Assembly (NCBI RefSeq): GCF_003045775.1
Contig: NZ_PXNS01000015.1
Span: forward strand, 92,567-156,566
Source: Halomonas litopenaei
Lineage (GTDB): Bacteria > Pseudomonadota > Gammaproteobacteria > Pseudomonadales > Halomonadaceae
Reading direction: 5' to 3'
Length of the DNA stretch: 64,000 nt
Below are positions 34,738 through 43,512 of the stretch, in pieces. A program made the position numbers and the translations under genes. The first letter of the stretch is position 1. Every line of letters starts with the position of its first letter. Under the pieces are notes generated by a model that searched no databases, had not been told where the DNA came from, and was given only the letters and a program-made list of their open reading frames with translations.

Positions 34738-35835
34738 TCAAGACAGACGACCTTCCTCGACACCATGACAGGCGACCTGGCCGCCCTCATCGGTGGCGAT
34801 CAGACGGGGAATCTCCCGGCGGCAGCGGTCGTTGGCGTGGGGGCAGCGCCCGTGGAACACACAGCCCGACGGCAGGTTGACCGGAGTCGGTACCTCGCCC
34901 TGCAGACGCAGATGCTGGGGACGATCGTCTTCCAGCCGGGGAATCGCCGACATCAAGGCCTGGGTGTAGGGGTGGCGTGGACGGGCGAACAGCGTCGCCG
35001 TGGGCGCCACCTCGCACACGCGGCCCAGATACATCACCGCCACCCGGGTACCGAAATGCTCCACCACCGCCAGGTCGTGGGTGATGAACAGGTAGGTGAG
35101 ATGGTGCTCGCGCTGGGCTTCCATCAACAGGTTCAGCACCTGGGCCTGGATCGACACGTCCAGTGCCGAAATCGGCTCGTCGGCGACGATGAATTCCGGA
35201 TCCACCGCCAGCGCTCGGGCGATGGCGATACGCTGTCGCTGGCCACCGGAGAACTCGTGGCCGTAGCGCGAGCCCCAGTCCGGGGCGATGCCCACCGAGC
35301 TCATCACCTCGTGGACCTTGTCGACGACCTGCTGTGGCTTCCAGTCGGGGTGGTGAAGGCGGATCGGCTCTTCCAGCGTCTGCTGGATGGTCATGCGCGG
35401 ATTGAGCGAGGCGTAGGGGTTCTGGAAGATCATCTGCATGCGCTGACGGAAAGGCAGCAATGCTTTCGAATCGAGATGATCGATACGCTCGCCGTCGTAA
35501 TGGATCTCGCCGGCGCTGGGCCGCAGCAGGCCCATTACGGTACGCGCTACCGTCGACTTGCCGCAGCCGGATTCGCCCACCACGCACAGCGACTCCCCGC
35601 GGCGGATGTCCAGGTCGACCCCATTGATCGCGTGCACGTGCTGTTGCTCGCGCACGATACGACCACGCCGAAACTTGAGCTGCTCGAGGAAATCCCCGGA
35701 CAGCGAAAAGCGCTTTTCCAGCCCGCGGATCTCGAGCAGGCTGTCGCCTCCAGCGGCAGGGGGCATGTCGGCGGGGCCGTCCTGCTGAATCGGCTCGGTC
35801 GGCGGTTTGACGGCTGCCTGAGTGGTCTGGCTCAT
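34738..35835 (-). CDS. Peptide-type ABC transporter ATP-binding protein (DppF/OppF type)
   Basis: Second ATPase of the importer, 365 residues. It carries Walker A GESGCGKST, signature FSGGQRQRIA, Walker B FIVADEPISALD and the H-loop ITHDLAVV. The C-terminal oligopeptide/dipeptide domain with cysteines (GCVFHGRCPHANDRCRR) probably holds an iron-sulfur cluster, as in DppD/DppF. It overlaps the preceding ATPase by 4 bp and is the last gene of the five-gene unit. Confidence 0.93.
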   Translation of the reverse strand: MSQTTQAAVKPPTEPIQQDGPADMPPAAGGDSLLEIRGLEKRFSLSGDFLEQLKFRRGRIVREQQHVHAINGVDLDIRRGESLCVVGESGCGKSTVARTVMGLLRPSAGEIHYDGERIDHLDSKALLPFRQRMQMIFQNPYASLNPRMTIQQTLEEPIRLHHPDWKPQQVVDKVHEVMSSVGIAPDWGSRYGHEFSGGQRQRIAIARALAVDPEFIVADEPISALDVSIQAQVLNLLMEAQREHHLTYLFITHDLAVVEHFGTRVAVMYLGRVCEVAPTATLFARPRHPYTQALMSAIPRLEDDRPQHLRLQGEVPTPVNLPSGCVFHGRCPHANDRCRREIPRLIATDEGGQVACHGVEEGRLS

Positions 35836-36854
35836 GAGTTGTCCTCCCTGGCCACGATGCGCTCGGCATCCTGCATCTCGGCGACCATATGGCAGGCCAC
35901 CTCACAGTTGCCGGAGCGCACGAAGGCCGGTACCTCGGTCTTGCAGGGTGTCCGTTCGCTGCCGTCGTGGCGCTGGGTAAAGTCGCAGCGCGGATGAAAC
36001 GGACAGCCGCTGGGGAGCTGACTCAACGACGGCATGCTGCCACGTATCTGGTTGAGCCGCTCGCCCGGGGTCGCCATCTGGGGCAGGGCGTTGATCAGTC
36101 CCTGGGTGTAGGGATGCTGCGGATCATTGATGATCTCTCGGGTCGGGCCCTGTTCGATCACCCGTCCGGCGTACATCACCAGCATGCGCTGGGTCACCTG
36201 GCTGACCACGCCGAGATCGTGGGTGATCAGGATCAGGCCGACGTTGTGCTTCTCGCACAGCTCCAGCAACAACGCCATGATCTCCGCCTGAATGGTCACA
36301 TCCAGGGCGGTGGTGGGCTCGTCGGCGATGATGATATCCGGGTCGAGCAGCAGCGCGATGGCGATGATGATGCGCTGACGCATGCCGCCGGACAGCTCAT
36401 GGGGATACTGGTCCAGGCGCTTTTCCGGCGACGGGATCTGCACCTGCTCAAGCTTGCGCAGCGAGATCGCGCGGGCTTCCTTGCTGGAGATACGGCGGTG
36501 GGCCTTGAGGCATTCCACCATCTGCTCACCGATGGACAGCACCGGATTGAGCGTCATCATCGGATCCTGGAAGATCATCGAGATGCGGTGGCCGCGCACC
36601 TTGCGCAGGGCGCGCTCGCCGAGCCCGGTCAGTTCCTGGCCATCGAAGGTGATGCTGCCACCGGCGATATAGCCCGGCTTGGCTATCAGGTTCAGCAGGC
36701 TGAAGGCGGCGACCGACTTGCCGGCGCCGGATTCGCCCACGATGCCCAGACGCTCGCCACGATCCAGGCTGAACGACACATCGCGCAGTGCCTTCACGTC
36801 GCCCTGTCGCAGGGCGAAGCGCACGTCGAGGTGATTGACGTCGAGTAGTGCCAT
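35832..36854 (-). CDS. Peptide-type ABC transporter ATP-binding protein (DppD/OppD type)
   Basis: First ATPase of the importer, 340 residues. It shows Walker A GESGAGKSV, signature LSGGMRQRI, Walker B IIIADEPTTALD and H-loop LITHDLGVV. A C-terminal cysteine domain (GCPFHPRCDF) matches the oligo/dipeptide subfamily. It lies 10 bp after the permease gene and overlaps the second ATPase gene. Confidence 0.93.
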   Translation of the reverse strand: MALLDVNHLDVRFALRQGDVKALRDVSFSLDRGERLGIVGESGAGKSVAAFSLLNLIAKPGYIAGGSITFDGQELTGLGERALRKVRGHRISMIFQDPMMTLNPVLSIGEQMVECLKAHRRISSKEARAISLRKLEQVQIPSPEKRLDQYPHELSGGMRQRIIIAIALLLDPDIIIADEPTTALDVTIQAEIMALLLELCEKHNVGLILITHDLGVVSQVTQRMLVMYAGRVIEQGPTREIINDPQHPYTQGLINALPQMATPGERLNQIRGSMPSLSQLPSGCPFHPRCDFTQRHDGSERTPCKTEVPAFVRSGNCEVACHMVAEMQDAERIVAREDNS

Positions 36855-36864
36855 GATGTCTACC

Positions 36865-37806
36865 TCAGCCCTTGTACAGTCGTGGATTGAGCACGTCGCG
36901 CAGCCAGTCGCCGAGCAGGTTGATCACCAGCACCAGCACCACCAGCACCAGGCCCGGGATCAGGGTGATCCACCAGGAACCGGACTGGATGTAGTCGAAG
37001 CCGGACTTGATCAACGAGCCCAGCGACGGCTGGGTCTCGGGCATGCCGAGGCCGAGAAACGACAACGCCGCCTCGGAAATGATGGCATTGGCCACCTGCA
37101 CGGTGGAGATGACGAAGATCGGCGACAGGGTGTTGGGCAGGATGTGACGGAACATGATCCGCCGGCTGCGCAGGCCCATCACCCGGGCGGCGTCGACGTA
37201 CTCCTTGGAGCGCTCTGCCAGCACCGAGGCACGCACGGTACGGGCGTACTGGGGCCATTCGGCCAGGCCGATGATCAGCACCAGCAGCCACATGGCATAG
37301 TCGGAGTAGGTGGCGCCGCCGAAGATCGCCTTGAACAGGGCGCCCACCACGATGGCCACCATCAACGTCGAGAACGACAGCTGGATATCCGCCAGGCGCA
37401 TCAGAAAGGCGTCGACGCGCCCTCCCAGATAGCCCGCCAGTAGACCGAAGCACACCCCCAGGGTAGCCTGCAGCGCCACGGCGCCGAAGCCGATGACCAG
37501 CGACACCCGCATGCCGTAGAGGATGGTCGAGAGCAGGTCGCGCCCCTGGGAATCGGTACCCATCAGGTACTGGGGGTCGGCGCCGTCGATCCAGAACGGC
37601 GGCAGCTCGGATGCAAGGATGTCGATCTGGGCCAGGTCGTAGGGGTCGGCCGGCGCAAGCCAAGGCGCCAGCAGCGCGGCCAGGACCATCACCACGAAGA
37701 TCAGAAGACTGGTCTGGGCGATCAGATCGCGTTTGAAACTGTACAAGAGGTAGGAGTCGCGAAACCGCTCCCACCGGCTGCTTGTCGCAGTGCTCTGGGT
37801 GCTCAT
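36865..37806 (-). CDS. Peptide-type ABC transporter permease (DppC type)
   Basis: A 313-residue inner-membrane permease with about six helices. The family N-terminal helix (LLIFVVMVLAALLAPWLAP) precedes a periplasmic loop with MGTDSQGRDLLSTILYGMR, diagnostic of DppC/OppC. The EAA loop that contacts the ATPases is in EYVDAARVMGLRSRRIMFRH. It overlaps the DppB-type gene by 4 bp (ATGA). Confidence 0.94.
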   Translation of the reverse strand: MSTQSTATSSRWERFRDSYLLYSFKRDLIAQTSLLIFVVMVLAALLAPWLAPADPYDLAQIDILASELPPFWIDGADPQYLMGTDSQGRDLLSTILYGMRVSLVIGFGAVALQATLGVCFGLLAGYLGGRVDAFLMRLADIQLSFSTLMVAIVVGALFKAIFGGATYSDYAMWLLVLIIGLAEWPQYARTVRASVLAERSKEYVDAARVMGLRSRRIMFRHILPNTLSPIFVISTVQVANAIISEAALSFLGLGMPETQPSLGSLIKSGFDYIQSGSWWITLIPGLVLVVLVLVINLLGDWLRDVLNPRLYKG

Positions 37807-38849
37807 GCGGGCTTACCTGTCAGCTTGACGGTGGGATTGACCAGGCCATAGATCAGGTCGACCAGGGTGTTGGTGATCACGAAGATCAGGCCGACGATCA
37901 TCAGGTAGGTCACGATCAGGGGGATGTCCGAGCGCTCGATGGCGTCGAGGAACATCAGGCCCATGCCCGGCCACTGGAACACCGTCTCGGTGAGGATGGT
38001 GTAGGCCACCAGGGTGCCGATCTGCACGCCGCCGACGGTGATGACCGGCAACATGGTGTTCTTCAGCGCGTGCAGGAAGTAGATGCGACGCATCGAGATG
38101 CCCTTGGCCCGGGCGAACTTGACGTACTCCGACTGCATCACCTCGAGCATCTCGGCGCGGATCAGGCGAATGAACAGCGGCAGCATGATCGAGGCCAGCG
38201 AGATGGCCGGCAGCACCAGGTAGGTCAGCCCTTCCAGCGAGGCGAAGTTGGTGGTCCAGGTGCCGAACACGTGGACCGGGTCGCCGCGACCGTAGGCCGG
38301 CATGCCGCCCTCGGTGGACAGCAGGCCGTTGAGCCAGGCGCCCCAGCCGGTATCGGCGGGGAAGGGCGTGAAGCTCACGCCGATGGCGAACAGCTGGATC
38401 AACACGATAGCGGTGAGAAACACCGGGATGGAGATGCCGATGATCGACACCCCCATGAAGAAACGGGACAGCCAGGCGCGGGGCTTGATCGCGCTGTAGA
38501 CGCCGATCGGCACCGACAGGAAGATGATCAGGAGGGTCGAGGCGAATACCAGCTCGAGGGTCGCCGGCAGGTGTCGCAGGACCACTTCGGTAGTCGGCTC
38601 GTTGTAGATGTACGAATAGCCGAAGTCGAACTGGGCGGCGTTGACGGCGAAACGGAAGTACTGCACCAGGAAGGGATCGTTGAGCCCCAGTTCCTCGCGC
38701 AGCACCTCGCGCTCGCTCTCGGGCACCGACTGACCCACCATCTGCTGGATGGGATCACCCAGGTTGTCCTGGATGGCGAAGGCGATCACGCTGATGACAA
38801 ACATCACCAGCAGCGCATGAAAGAGGCGCTTGATCAGAAATGCGATCAT
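37803..38849 (-). CDS. Peptide-type ABC transporter permease (DppB type)
   Basis: A 348-residue permease. It starts MIAFLIKRLFHALLVMF and contains the DppB/OppB family segment GLNDPFLVQYF before the second helix. The EAA loop is EYVKFARAKGISMRRIYFLH. The start at 38849 was chosen for the conserved N terminus; an in-frame extension of 15 codons is not conserved. A hairpin in the 104-bp gap behind the binding-protein gene probably gives unequal expression. Confidence 0.93.
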   Translation of the reverse strand: MIAFLIKRLFHALLVMFVISVIAFAIQDNLGDPIQQMVGQSVPESEREVLREELGLNDPFLVQYFRFAVNAAQFDFGYSYIYNEPTTEVVLRHLPATLELVFASTLLIIFLSVPIGVYSAIKPRAWLSRFFMGVSIIGISIPVFLTAIVLIQLFAIGVSFTPFPADTGWGAWLNGLLSTEGGMPAYGRGDPVHVFGTWTTNFASLEGLTYLVLPAISLASIMLPLFIRLIRAEMLEVMQSEYVKFARAKGISMRRIYFLHALKNTMLPVITVGGVQIGTLVAYTILTETVFQWPGMGLMFLDAIERSDIPLIVTYLMIVGLIFVITNTLVDLIYGLVNPTVKLTGKPA

Positions 38850-38925
38850 GGGGATTGTCCAGGGTACAGGCGCTCGACTCCGCGACCATGTCACGGAGCC
38901 GAGGCAGCTGCTGAATGGGAGCTTG

Positions 38926-38948
38926 CAGGCACCGCGCGGCGGTGCCTG
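38926..38948 (-). terminator. Intercistronic hairpin between the binding-protein and permease genes
   Basis: CAGGCACCGC (38926-38935) and GCGGTGCCTG (38939-38948) form a perfect 10-bp stem with a 3-base loop, starting 5 bp after the binding-protein stop. Such hairpins often protect the upstream mRNA or partly terminate transcription, so that binding protein exceeds permease. Confidence 0.65.
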
Positions 38949-38953
38949 TCGTC

Positions 38954-40525
38954 TTACTCTTCTTCGATGACCAGATCCCCGAGGTAGGGGAAGTTCATCA
39001 CGTTGACCACCGGCTCGATGTCGACGTTGGCCGCCGAGGCCCAGGCCAGGTTCTGCCAGTGCAGCGGAATGAAGGCGGCATCGTCGTAGAGGCCCTGCTC
39101 GAGCTCACGCAGCATCTCGCCACGCTTCTCCAGATCCACCTCGAGGTTGGCGTCGACCATCAGCTGGTCGAGCTCCTCGTTGCAGTAGTTGCCGGCGTTG
39201 TACTGGCCGCCACCGCTGTCGGCGTCCGGACACTCGGTCAGGTACTGGTGGAAGTTGGCGGAGTCTTCGGTGTCGGAGTGCCAGCCGATCATCATCATGT
39301 CGGCGGCGCGGTCGTCGTACTCGCCCCAGTACTGGGCCTTGGGCAGGGTCTTCAGGTCCACCGTGACGTTGATCCGCGCCAGCATGGCGGCTACCGCCTG
39401 GGCGATCTTGGCGTCGTTCACGTAGCGGTTGTTGGGCGCCATCATGCTGACCGAGAAGCCGTCCTCATAGCCCGCTTCGGCCATCAGTTCCTTGGCCCGG
39501 TCGAGATCGAAACGCGGCTCGAGATCCGGGTTGTGGCCGGAGTAGCCCTCGGGCGAGAACTGGGCGGCCGGGGTGGCGAAGCCCTTCATCAGACGATCGG
39601 CGATGCCTTCCTGGTTGATCGCGTAGTTGAAGGCCTGGCGAACACGCGGGTCCTGGAAGGCCTCGACCCGCTCCTGGTTCATGTGGAACAGGATGATGCG
39701 GGTGCCCGACATGGTCACCAGATTGGTGTCCTCGTCGCTCTCGATGCGCTCCAGATCGTTGGGCGGTACCGGCGCGATGAAGTCGACGTCACCGGACAGC
39801 AGGGCGGCGACGCGGGTGGCGTTCTCGCCGATCGGGGTCAGGGTGATGGCGTCGACGTTGCCCGGGGACTCGCTGTCCCAGTAGTCATCGAAGCGTTCGA
39901 AGTCGACTCGAACGCCCTGCTGGCGGTTGGTCACCTGGAAGGGCCCGGTACCGGAGATGTTGCGCGAGGCGTAGGAGTTGCCGTTCTTGACGATCTCGTC
40001 CTTGGCCTTGCCGCCGTCGGTCTCGCCGGAATAGAACTGGCTGTCCATCGGGAAGATGTAGGTGGCCATGTTCAGCAGCAGCGGGTTGGGCCGCTTGGAG
40101 ATGATCTCCACGGTGTGCTCATCGACCACGTTGACCGTCTCGATGGGCTCGAAGATCGCCTTGAAGTCCGGGCTGCGCTTGAGGCGCTCGACGGTCCAGG
40201 CGACGTCCTCGGCGGTGAAGGGGTTGCCGGAATGGAAGGTGACCCCTTCGCGCAGGCTGATGCGCATGGTGGTGTCGTCGACCTGCTCCCACTCGGTGGC
40301 GAGTCTGGGCTCGAACTCGAAGTCCTTGGTCCAGCGCACCAGCGGATCGAAGGCCATGTGCGACAGTTGCAGGATACCGCCGGAGAGCTGCTCATGGATG
40401 TCCAGCGACACCGGATCGGCGTCGTAGGCCATGCGCAGGGTGTTTTCGGCCAGTGCGGTCTGGGGCAGGGCAGCCGTCAGCATGGCGGCACCGAGGGCAC
40501 CGGCCAGAAGGGTCTTCTTGAACAT
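38954..40525 (-). CDS. Peptide-type ABC transporter substrate-binding protein (DppA type)
   Basis: A 523-residue periplasmic solute-binding protein of family 5. The signal peptide is MFKKTLLAGALGAAMLTAAL with cleavage after ALA (QTALA/ENTL). Family features include AYDADPVSLDIHEQ, LREGVTFHSGNPFTAEDV and VRQAFNYAINQEGI. The ligand could be dipeptides, oligopeptides or related solutes such as glutathione; the sequence does not decide. The start at 40525 has AGGA upstream. It is the first gene of the operon. A palindrome lies ~115 bp upstream. Confidence 0.93.
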   Translation of the reverse strand: MFKKTLLAGALGAAMLTAALPQTALAENTLRMAYDADPVSLDIHEQLSGGILQLSHMAFDPLVRWTKDFEFEPRLATEWEQVDDTTMRISLREGVTFHSGNPFTAEDVAWTVERLKRSPDFKAIFEPIETVNVVDEHTVEIISKRPNPLLLNMATYIFPMDSQFYSGETDGGKAKDEIVKNGNSYASRNISGTGPFQVTNRQQGVRVDFERFDDYWDSESPGNVDAITLTPIGENATRVAALLSGDVDFIAPVPPNDLERIESDEDTNLVTMSGTRIILFHMNQERVEAFQDPRVRQAFNYAINQEGIADRLMKGFATPAAQFSPEGYSGHNPDLEPRFDLDRAKELMAEAGYEDGFSVSMMAPNNRYVNDAKIAQAVAAMLARINVTVDLKTLPKAQYWGEYDDRAADMMMIGWHSDTEDSANFHQYLTECPDADSGGGQYNAGNYCNEELDQLMVDANLEVDLEKRGEMLRELEQGLYDDAAFIPLHWQNLAWASAANVDIEPVVNVMNFPYLGDLVIEEE

Positions 40526-40641
40526 GGAAGGAGTTCCTGCTTGTTGAGGTTGTTGTAATTGCCAGTCGGGCGCCTTGGTCAATGTTGTAAGCGCCGGCTA
40601 GTCAATGTCCTGCATCAACATAGTGAGGTGTCGCGTTTAAA

Positions 40642-40657
40642 CACAATCGAAATTGTG
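40642..40657 (-). promoter_or_regulatory. Palindromic operator candidate upstream of the ABC transporter operon
   Basis: CACAAT (40642-40647) and ATTGTG (40652-40657) flank a CGAA spacer, a perfect 6-bp inverted repeat in AT-richer sequence. It lies about 117 bp before the binding-protein start. The regulator is unknown. Confidence 0.4.
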
Positions 40658-40863
40658 ACAGCACCCATGCGAGGAACGAATATGGGCCAGGGGAGCGTGT
40701 CCTCAAGGGGCAGACAAGCGGTGAGCGACGAGAAGGTGGCGCAGACAGGAAAGTAAGGGAAAATAGAGGATCTGAGGTAGCCGGCGGAGGCGAGTGAGGT
40801 AACCGCAAGTGGTGGCGGCAAATTGAAGACCACAGGCGCAGCCGAAGAACAGCAAGTGCAAGT

Positions 40864-40886
40864 GCCCCCGAACGCAATTCGGGGGC
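40864..40886. terminator. Hairpin downstream of carbonic anhydrase
   Basis: GCCCCCGAA (40864-40872) and TTCGGGGGC (40878-40886) form a 9-bp stem with loop CGCAA. It is about 85 bp past the carbonic anhydrase stop on the minus strand, without a T tract. It may end that transcript or a small RNA. Confidence 0.45.
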
Positions 40887-40969
40887 GCGAAAGGGCAATC
40901 GACACAGCGCCGAGGCGACAGCGGTGCCCAGGGTCGCCTGGCGGTCAATCGGTCAGTTCAGGCCAGCCG

Positions 40970-41617
40970 TCACTGCTGGGGCGGACAGACGCGATCGATA
41001 CGATAGAGCTGGGCGACCTGGTCCAGGCCGTGCACGCTGCATTCTAGGTCGGTGACGCGACCGTCACTGAGGCCATAGACCCAGCCGTGCACCGACAGCG
41101 CCTGGCCGCGCTGCCAGGCACGCTGGACGATCTTGGTACGACACAGTGTCTTGACCTGAGACTGGACGTTGAGCTCGCACATGCGATCCACCTGCTCGTC
41201 CAACGGCAGATGCTCGAGTTCCGAGCGATGCATGCTGTAGAGCTCGCGTACGCTGTGCAACCAGTTGTCCACCATACCGTTCTCGCCGCCGGTGACCGCA
41301 GCGCGCACGCCGCCACAGTTGTAGTGGCCGACGATCATGATGTGACGTACCTTGAGCACGTCCACCGCGAACTGCACCACCGACAGGGCGTTCATGTCAT
41401 TGTGGTAGAGCAGGTTGGCGACGTTACGGTGGACGAACACCTCACCCGGGGGAAGGTCGATGATCTGGTTGGCCGGCACGCGGCTGTCGGAACAACCGAT
41501 CCACAGATACTCCGGGCTTTGCTGCTGAGCAAGGCGGGCAAAGAAATCAGGGTCTTCCTGGCAGATTCTGTCGGCCCAGGCCCGATTATTGGCGAGCAGA
41601 TTGTCGATATCACTCAT
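40970..41617 (-). CDS. can: Beta-carbonic anhydrase
   Basis: Interconverts CO2 and bicarbonate in the cytoplasm. Zinc ligands are visible: Cys in the IGCSDSRVPANQI motif (with the Asp/Arg dyad), and His and Cys in GHYNCGGVRAA. The length of 215 residues matches proteobacterial Can. The ATG at 41617 was chosen for the conserved N terminus MSDIDNLLANNRAWA. An upstream in-frame start would add 24 unrelated residues. The gene is divergent from glutathione reductase. Confidence 0.95.
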   Translation of the reverse strand: MSDIDNLLANNRAWADRICQEDPDFFARLAQQQSPEYLWIGCSDSRVPANQIIDLPPGEVFVHRNVANLLYHNDMNALSVVQFAVDVLKVRHIMIVGHYNCGGVRAAVTGGENGMVDNWLHSVRELYSMHRSELEHLPLDEQVDRMCELNVQSQVKTLCRTKIVQRAWQRGQALSVHGWVYGLSDGRVTDLECSVHGLDQVAQLYRIDRVCPPQQ

Positions 41618-41839
41618 GAACTTTCCCCGTGCAAGCAGTGGATGGCTAAAGTGGTGCATGTTTTTACCCCCCTCGGTCAAGGTGGTCAAGCACCCTCCCG
41701 TGGTAGCCAGCCCGCTGGTATCATGGGAAGGTTTCCCATCCTGGTGGGCCTCGAGGCAGGTCCCTGGTAGGCCAGGCCCCTAATGATCCGAAAGCGGTCC
41801 CGACAACAAGGGCCCCAGCAACAGAATCAGGAGACGCAA

Positions 41840-43201
41840 GTGTCACAATTCGACTATGACCTCTTTGTCATCGGTGCCGGCTCCGGTGGTGTCCGCGCTG
41901 CCCGTACCGCGGCGGCAACCGGGGCCAGGGTGGCCGTCGCCGAGGATCGCTACCTCGGCGGTACCTGCGTCAACGTGGGCTGCGTGCCCAAGAAGCTCTA
42001 CTCCTACGCCGCACACTTCCACGAGGCTTTCGACGACGCTCGCGGCTTCGGCTGGCAGCTCGACCAGGCGCCGAGCTTCGACTGGGCGACCCTGCGCGAC
42101 AACAAGATCGGTGAGATCAAGCGACTCAACGGCATCTACGGCAAGCTGCTGGACAACGCCGGGGTACGCCTGATCAACGGTCGCGCCAAGGTGGTGGACG
42201 AACACCGTGTCGAGGTTGGCGGCGAGACCATCAGCGCCGAGAAGATCCTGGTGGCGGTGGGTGGCTGGCCCTGGGTGCCGCCGTTCCCCGGCAGCGAACT
42301 GGCCATGAACTCCAACCAGATCTTCGACCTGGACGAGTTTCCCAAGCGCTTTCTGGTGCTTGGCGGCGGCTATATCGCCGTGGAGTTCGCCAGCATCTTC
42401 AACGGCCTGGGCGCCGACGCCCACCTGCTGTATCGCGGCGAGCTGTTCCTGCGCGGCTTCGACCAGGAGGTGCGTGAGTTCACCCGCGACGAGATGGCCA
42501 AGAAGGGCGTCAACCTGCACTTCAACACCAACATCGAGTCCCTCGAGAAGGTCGAAGGCGGGATCAAGGCCACCCTGACCAATGGCGAGACCCTTGAGGT
42601 GGATGCGGTGCTGTCCGCCACCGGCCGCAAGCCCCATCTTGAAGGCCTGGGCCTGGACCAGCTCGACATCGCGCTCAACGAGAACGGCTCCATCCAGGTC
42701 AACGATCGCTTCGAGACCTCGGTGCCCTCGATCCTGGCGCTGGGCGACGTGACCGGCGGTCCTGAGCTTACGCCGGTGGCCCTGGCCGAGGCCATGCATC
42801 TGGTCGCACACCACTACGGTGACGCGCCCCAGGCGCCGATGAACTACGACAACATCGCCACTGCGGTGTTCTGCCATCCCAACATCGGCACCGTTGGCCT
42901 GTCCGAAGAGAAGGCCCGCGAGGTGTGCAAGGCGGTCCGCGTCTACAGCGCCGACTTCCGTCCCATGAAGCACACCCTGTCCGGCAGCGATGAACGCTGC
43001 CTGATGAAGCTGATCGTCGACGACGAAAGCGACGTGGTGGTAGGGGCGCACATGGTCGGCGAGGAGGCCGGCGAGGTGATCCAGGGCATCGCCATCGCGG
43101 TGCGTGCGGGCCTGACCAAGGCAGCTTTCGATGCCACCGTCGGCATCCACCCGACCGGCGCCGAAGAGTTTGTCACCATGCGCACGCCGACGCGTACCTG
43201 A
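41840..43201 (+). CDS. gor: Glutathione-disulfide reductase
   Basis: NADPH-dependent flavoenzyme that regenerates reduced glutathione. It has the FAD motif VIGAGSGGVRAARTAA, the redox-active disulfide in GGTCVNVGCVPKKL, the NAD(P) motif VLGGGYIAVEFASI and the C-terminal catalytic pair in GIHPTGAEEFVT. The length is 453 residues. The GTG at 41840 follows AGGAG at 7 nt and fits the conserved start; the open frame 19 codons upstream is Gln-rich and unrelated. An intrinsic terminator follows. Confidence 0.95.
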   Translation: MSQFDYDLFVIGAGSGGVRAARTAAATGARVAVAEDRYLGGTCVNVGCVPKKLYSYAAHFHEAFDDARGFGWQLDQAPSFDWATLRDNKIGEIKRLNGIYGKLLDNAGVRLINGRAKVVDEHRVEVGGETISAEKILVAVGGWPWVPPFPGSELAMNSNQIFDLDEFPKRFLVLGGGYIAVEFASIFNGLGADAHLLYRGELFLRGFDQEVREFTRDEMAKKGVNLHFNTNIESLEKVEGGIKATLTNGETLEVDAVLSATGRKPHLEGLGLDQLDIALNENGSIQVNDRFETSVPSILALGDVTGGPELTPVALAEAMHLVAHHYGDAPQAPMNYDNIATAVFCHPNIGTVGLSEEKAREVCKAVRVYSADFRPMKHTLSGSDERCLMKLIVDDESDVVVGAHMVGEEAGEVIQGIAIAVRAGLTKAAFDATVGIHPTGAEEFVTMRTPTRT

Positions 43202-43221
43202 GACCGGCGTCACGATACGAC

Positions 43222-43247
43222 AAGGGCACCAGTGGGTGCCCTTTTTT
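43222..43247 (+). terminator. Intrinsic terminator of gor
   Basis: AAGGGCACC (43222-43230) pairs with GGTGCCCTT (43235-43243) and is followed by a run of six T. Confidence 0.9.
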
Positions 43248-43402
43248 GTGGCCTTTTCTCGCCGATCCGAAAGGTCCGACTATACTGCTTCAGGCGGACG
43301 AAATCGTCTCGTTGGAGAGGCAATCGATTACGCCAAAGGGATAGGGGAGGTGAGCGGCAGCGATCGCTCCGAGCCGCCATGAGACGTGGCCTGGCGCCGC
43401 TC

Positions 43403-43421
43403 GCATAATTTTTTTTTATGC
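43403..43421. promoter_or_regulatory. T-tract inverted repeat upstream of ectA
   Basis: GCATAA (43403-43408) and TTATGC (43416-43421) flank seven T residues. This AT-rich element is about 28 bp upstream of the -35 box of ectA, where an UP element or a bending protein could act. Confidence 0.35.
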
Positions 43422-43448
43422 TTCCAGGGGTTAAGAATAATCCAGATT

Positions 43449-43476
43449 TTGAAATGTCATACTCGACTGTTATAAT
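43449..43476 (+). promoter_or_regulatory. Sigma-70 promoter of ectA
   Basis: TTGAAA (43449-43454) and TATAAT (43471-43476) are separated by 16 bp. The transcript would begin near 43483, about 30 bases before the ectA start codon. The match to consensus is the best in this part of the window. Confidence 0.75.
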
Positions 43477-43512
43477 GGTTGTCCAAATTCGCTACAGCGA
43501 AGCATAACGAAC

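Larger units (their letters stand above)
40526..40969. other. Intergenic region between the ABC operon and carbonic anhydrase
   Basis: This 444-bp gap holds the presumed promoter of the transporter operon, including the CACAAT/ATTGTG palindrome at 40642-40657. From ~40680 to ~40870 the plus strand is strongly purine-rich. A stable hairpin follows at 40864-40886. Small minus-strand frames here show no protein-like character. Confidence 0.5.

Noticed and set aside
38915..40558. A 547-residue open frame opposite the solute-binding protein gene
   Set aside because: The minus-strand gene has a signal peptide and family motifs over its full length. The plus-strand frame has the Val/Gly/Asp-rich composition of a GC-driven shadow.
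40602..40948. Short minus-strand frames of 81-98 residues before the ABC operon
   Set aside because: They overlap each other in different frames in a skewed, non-coding stretch and start without Shine-Dalgarno sequences.
41843..43213. A 456-residue open frame opposite gor
   Set aside because: Antisense shadow of a complete glutathione reductase with all active-site motifs.
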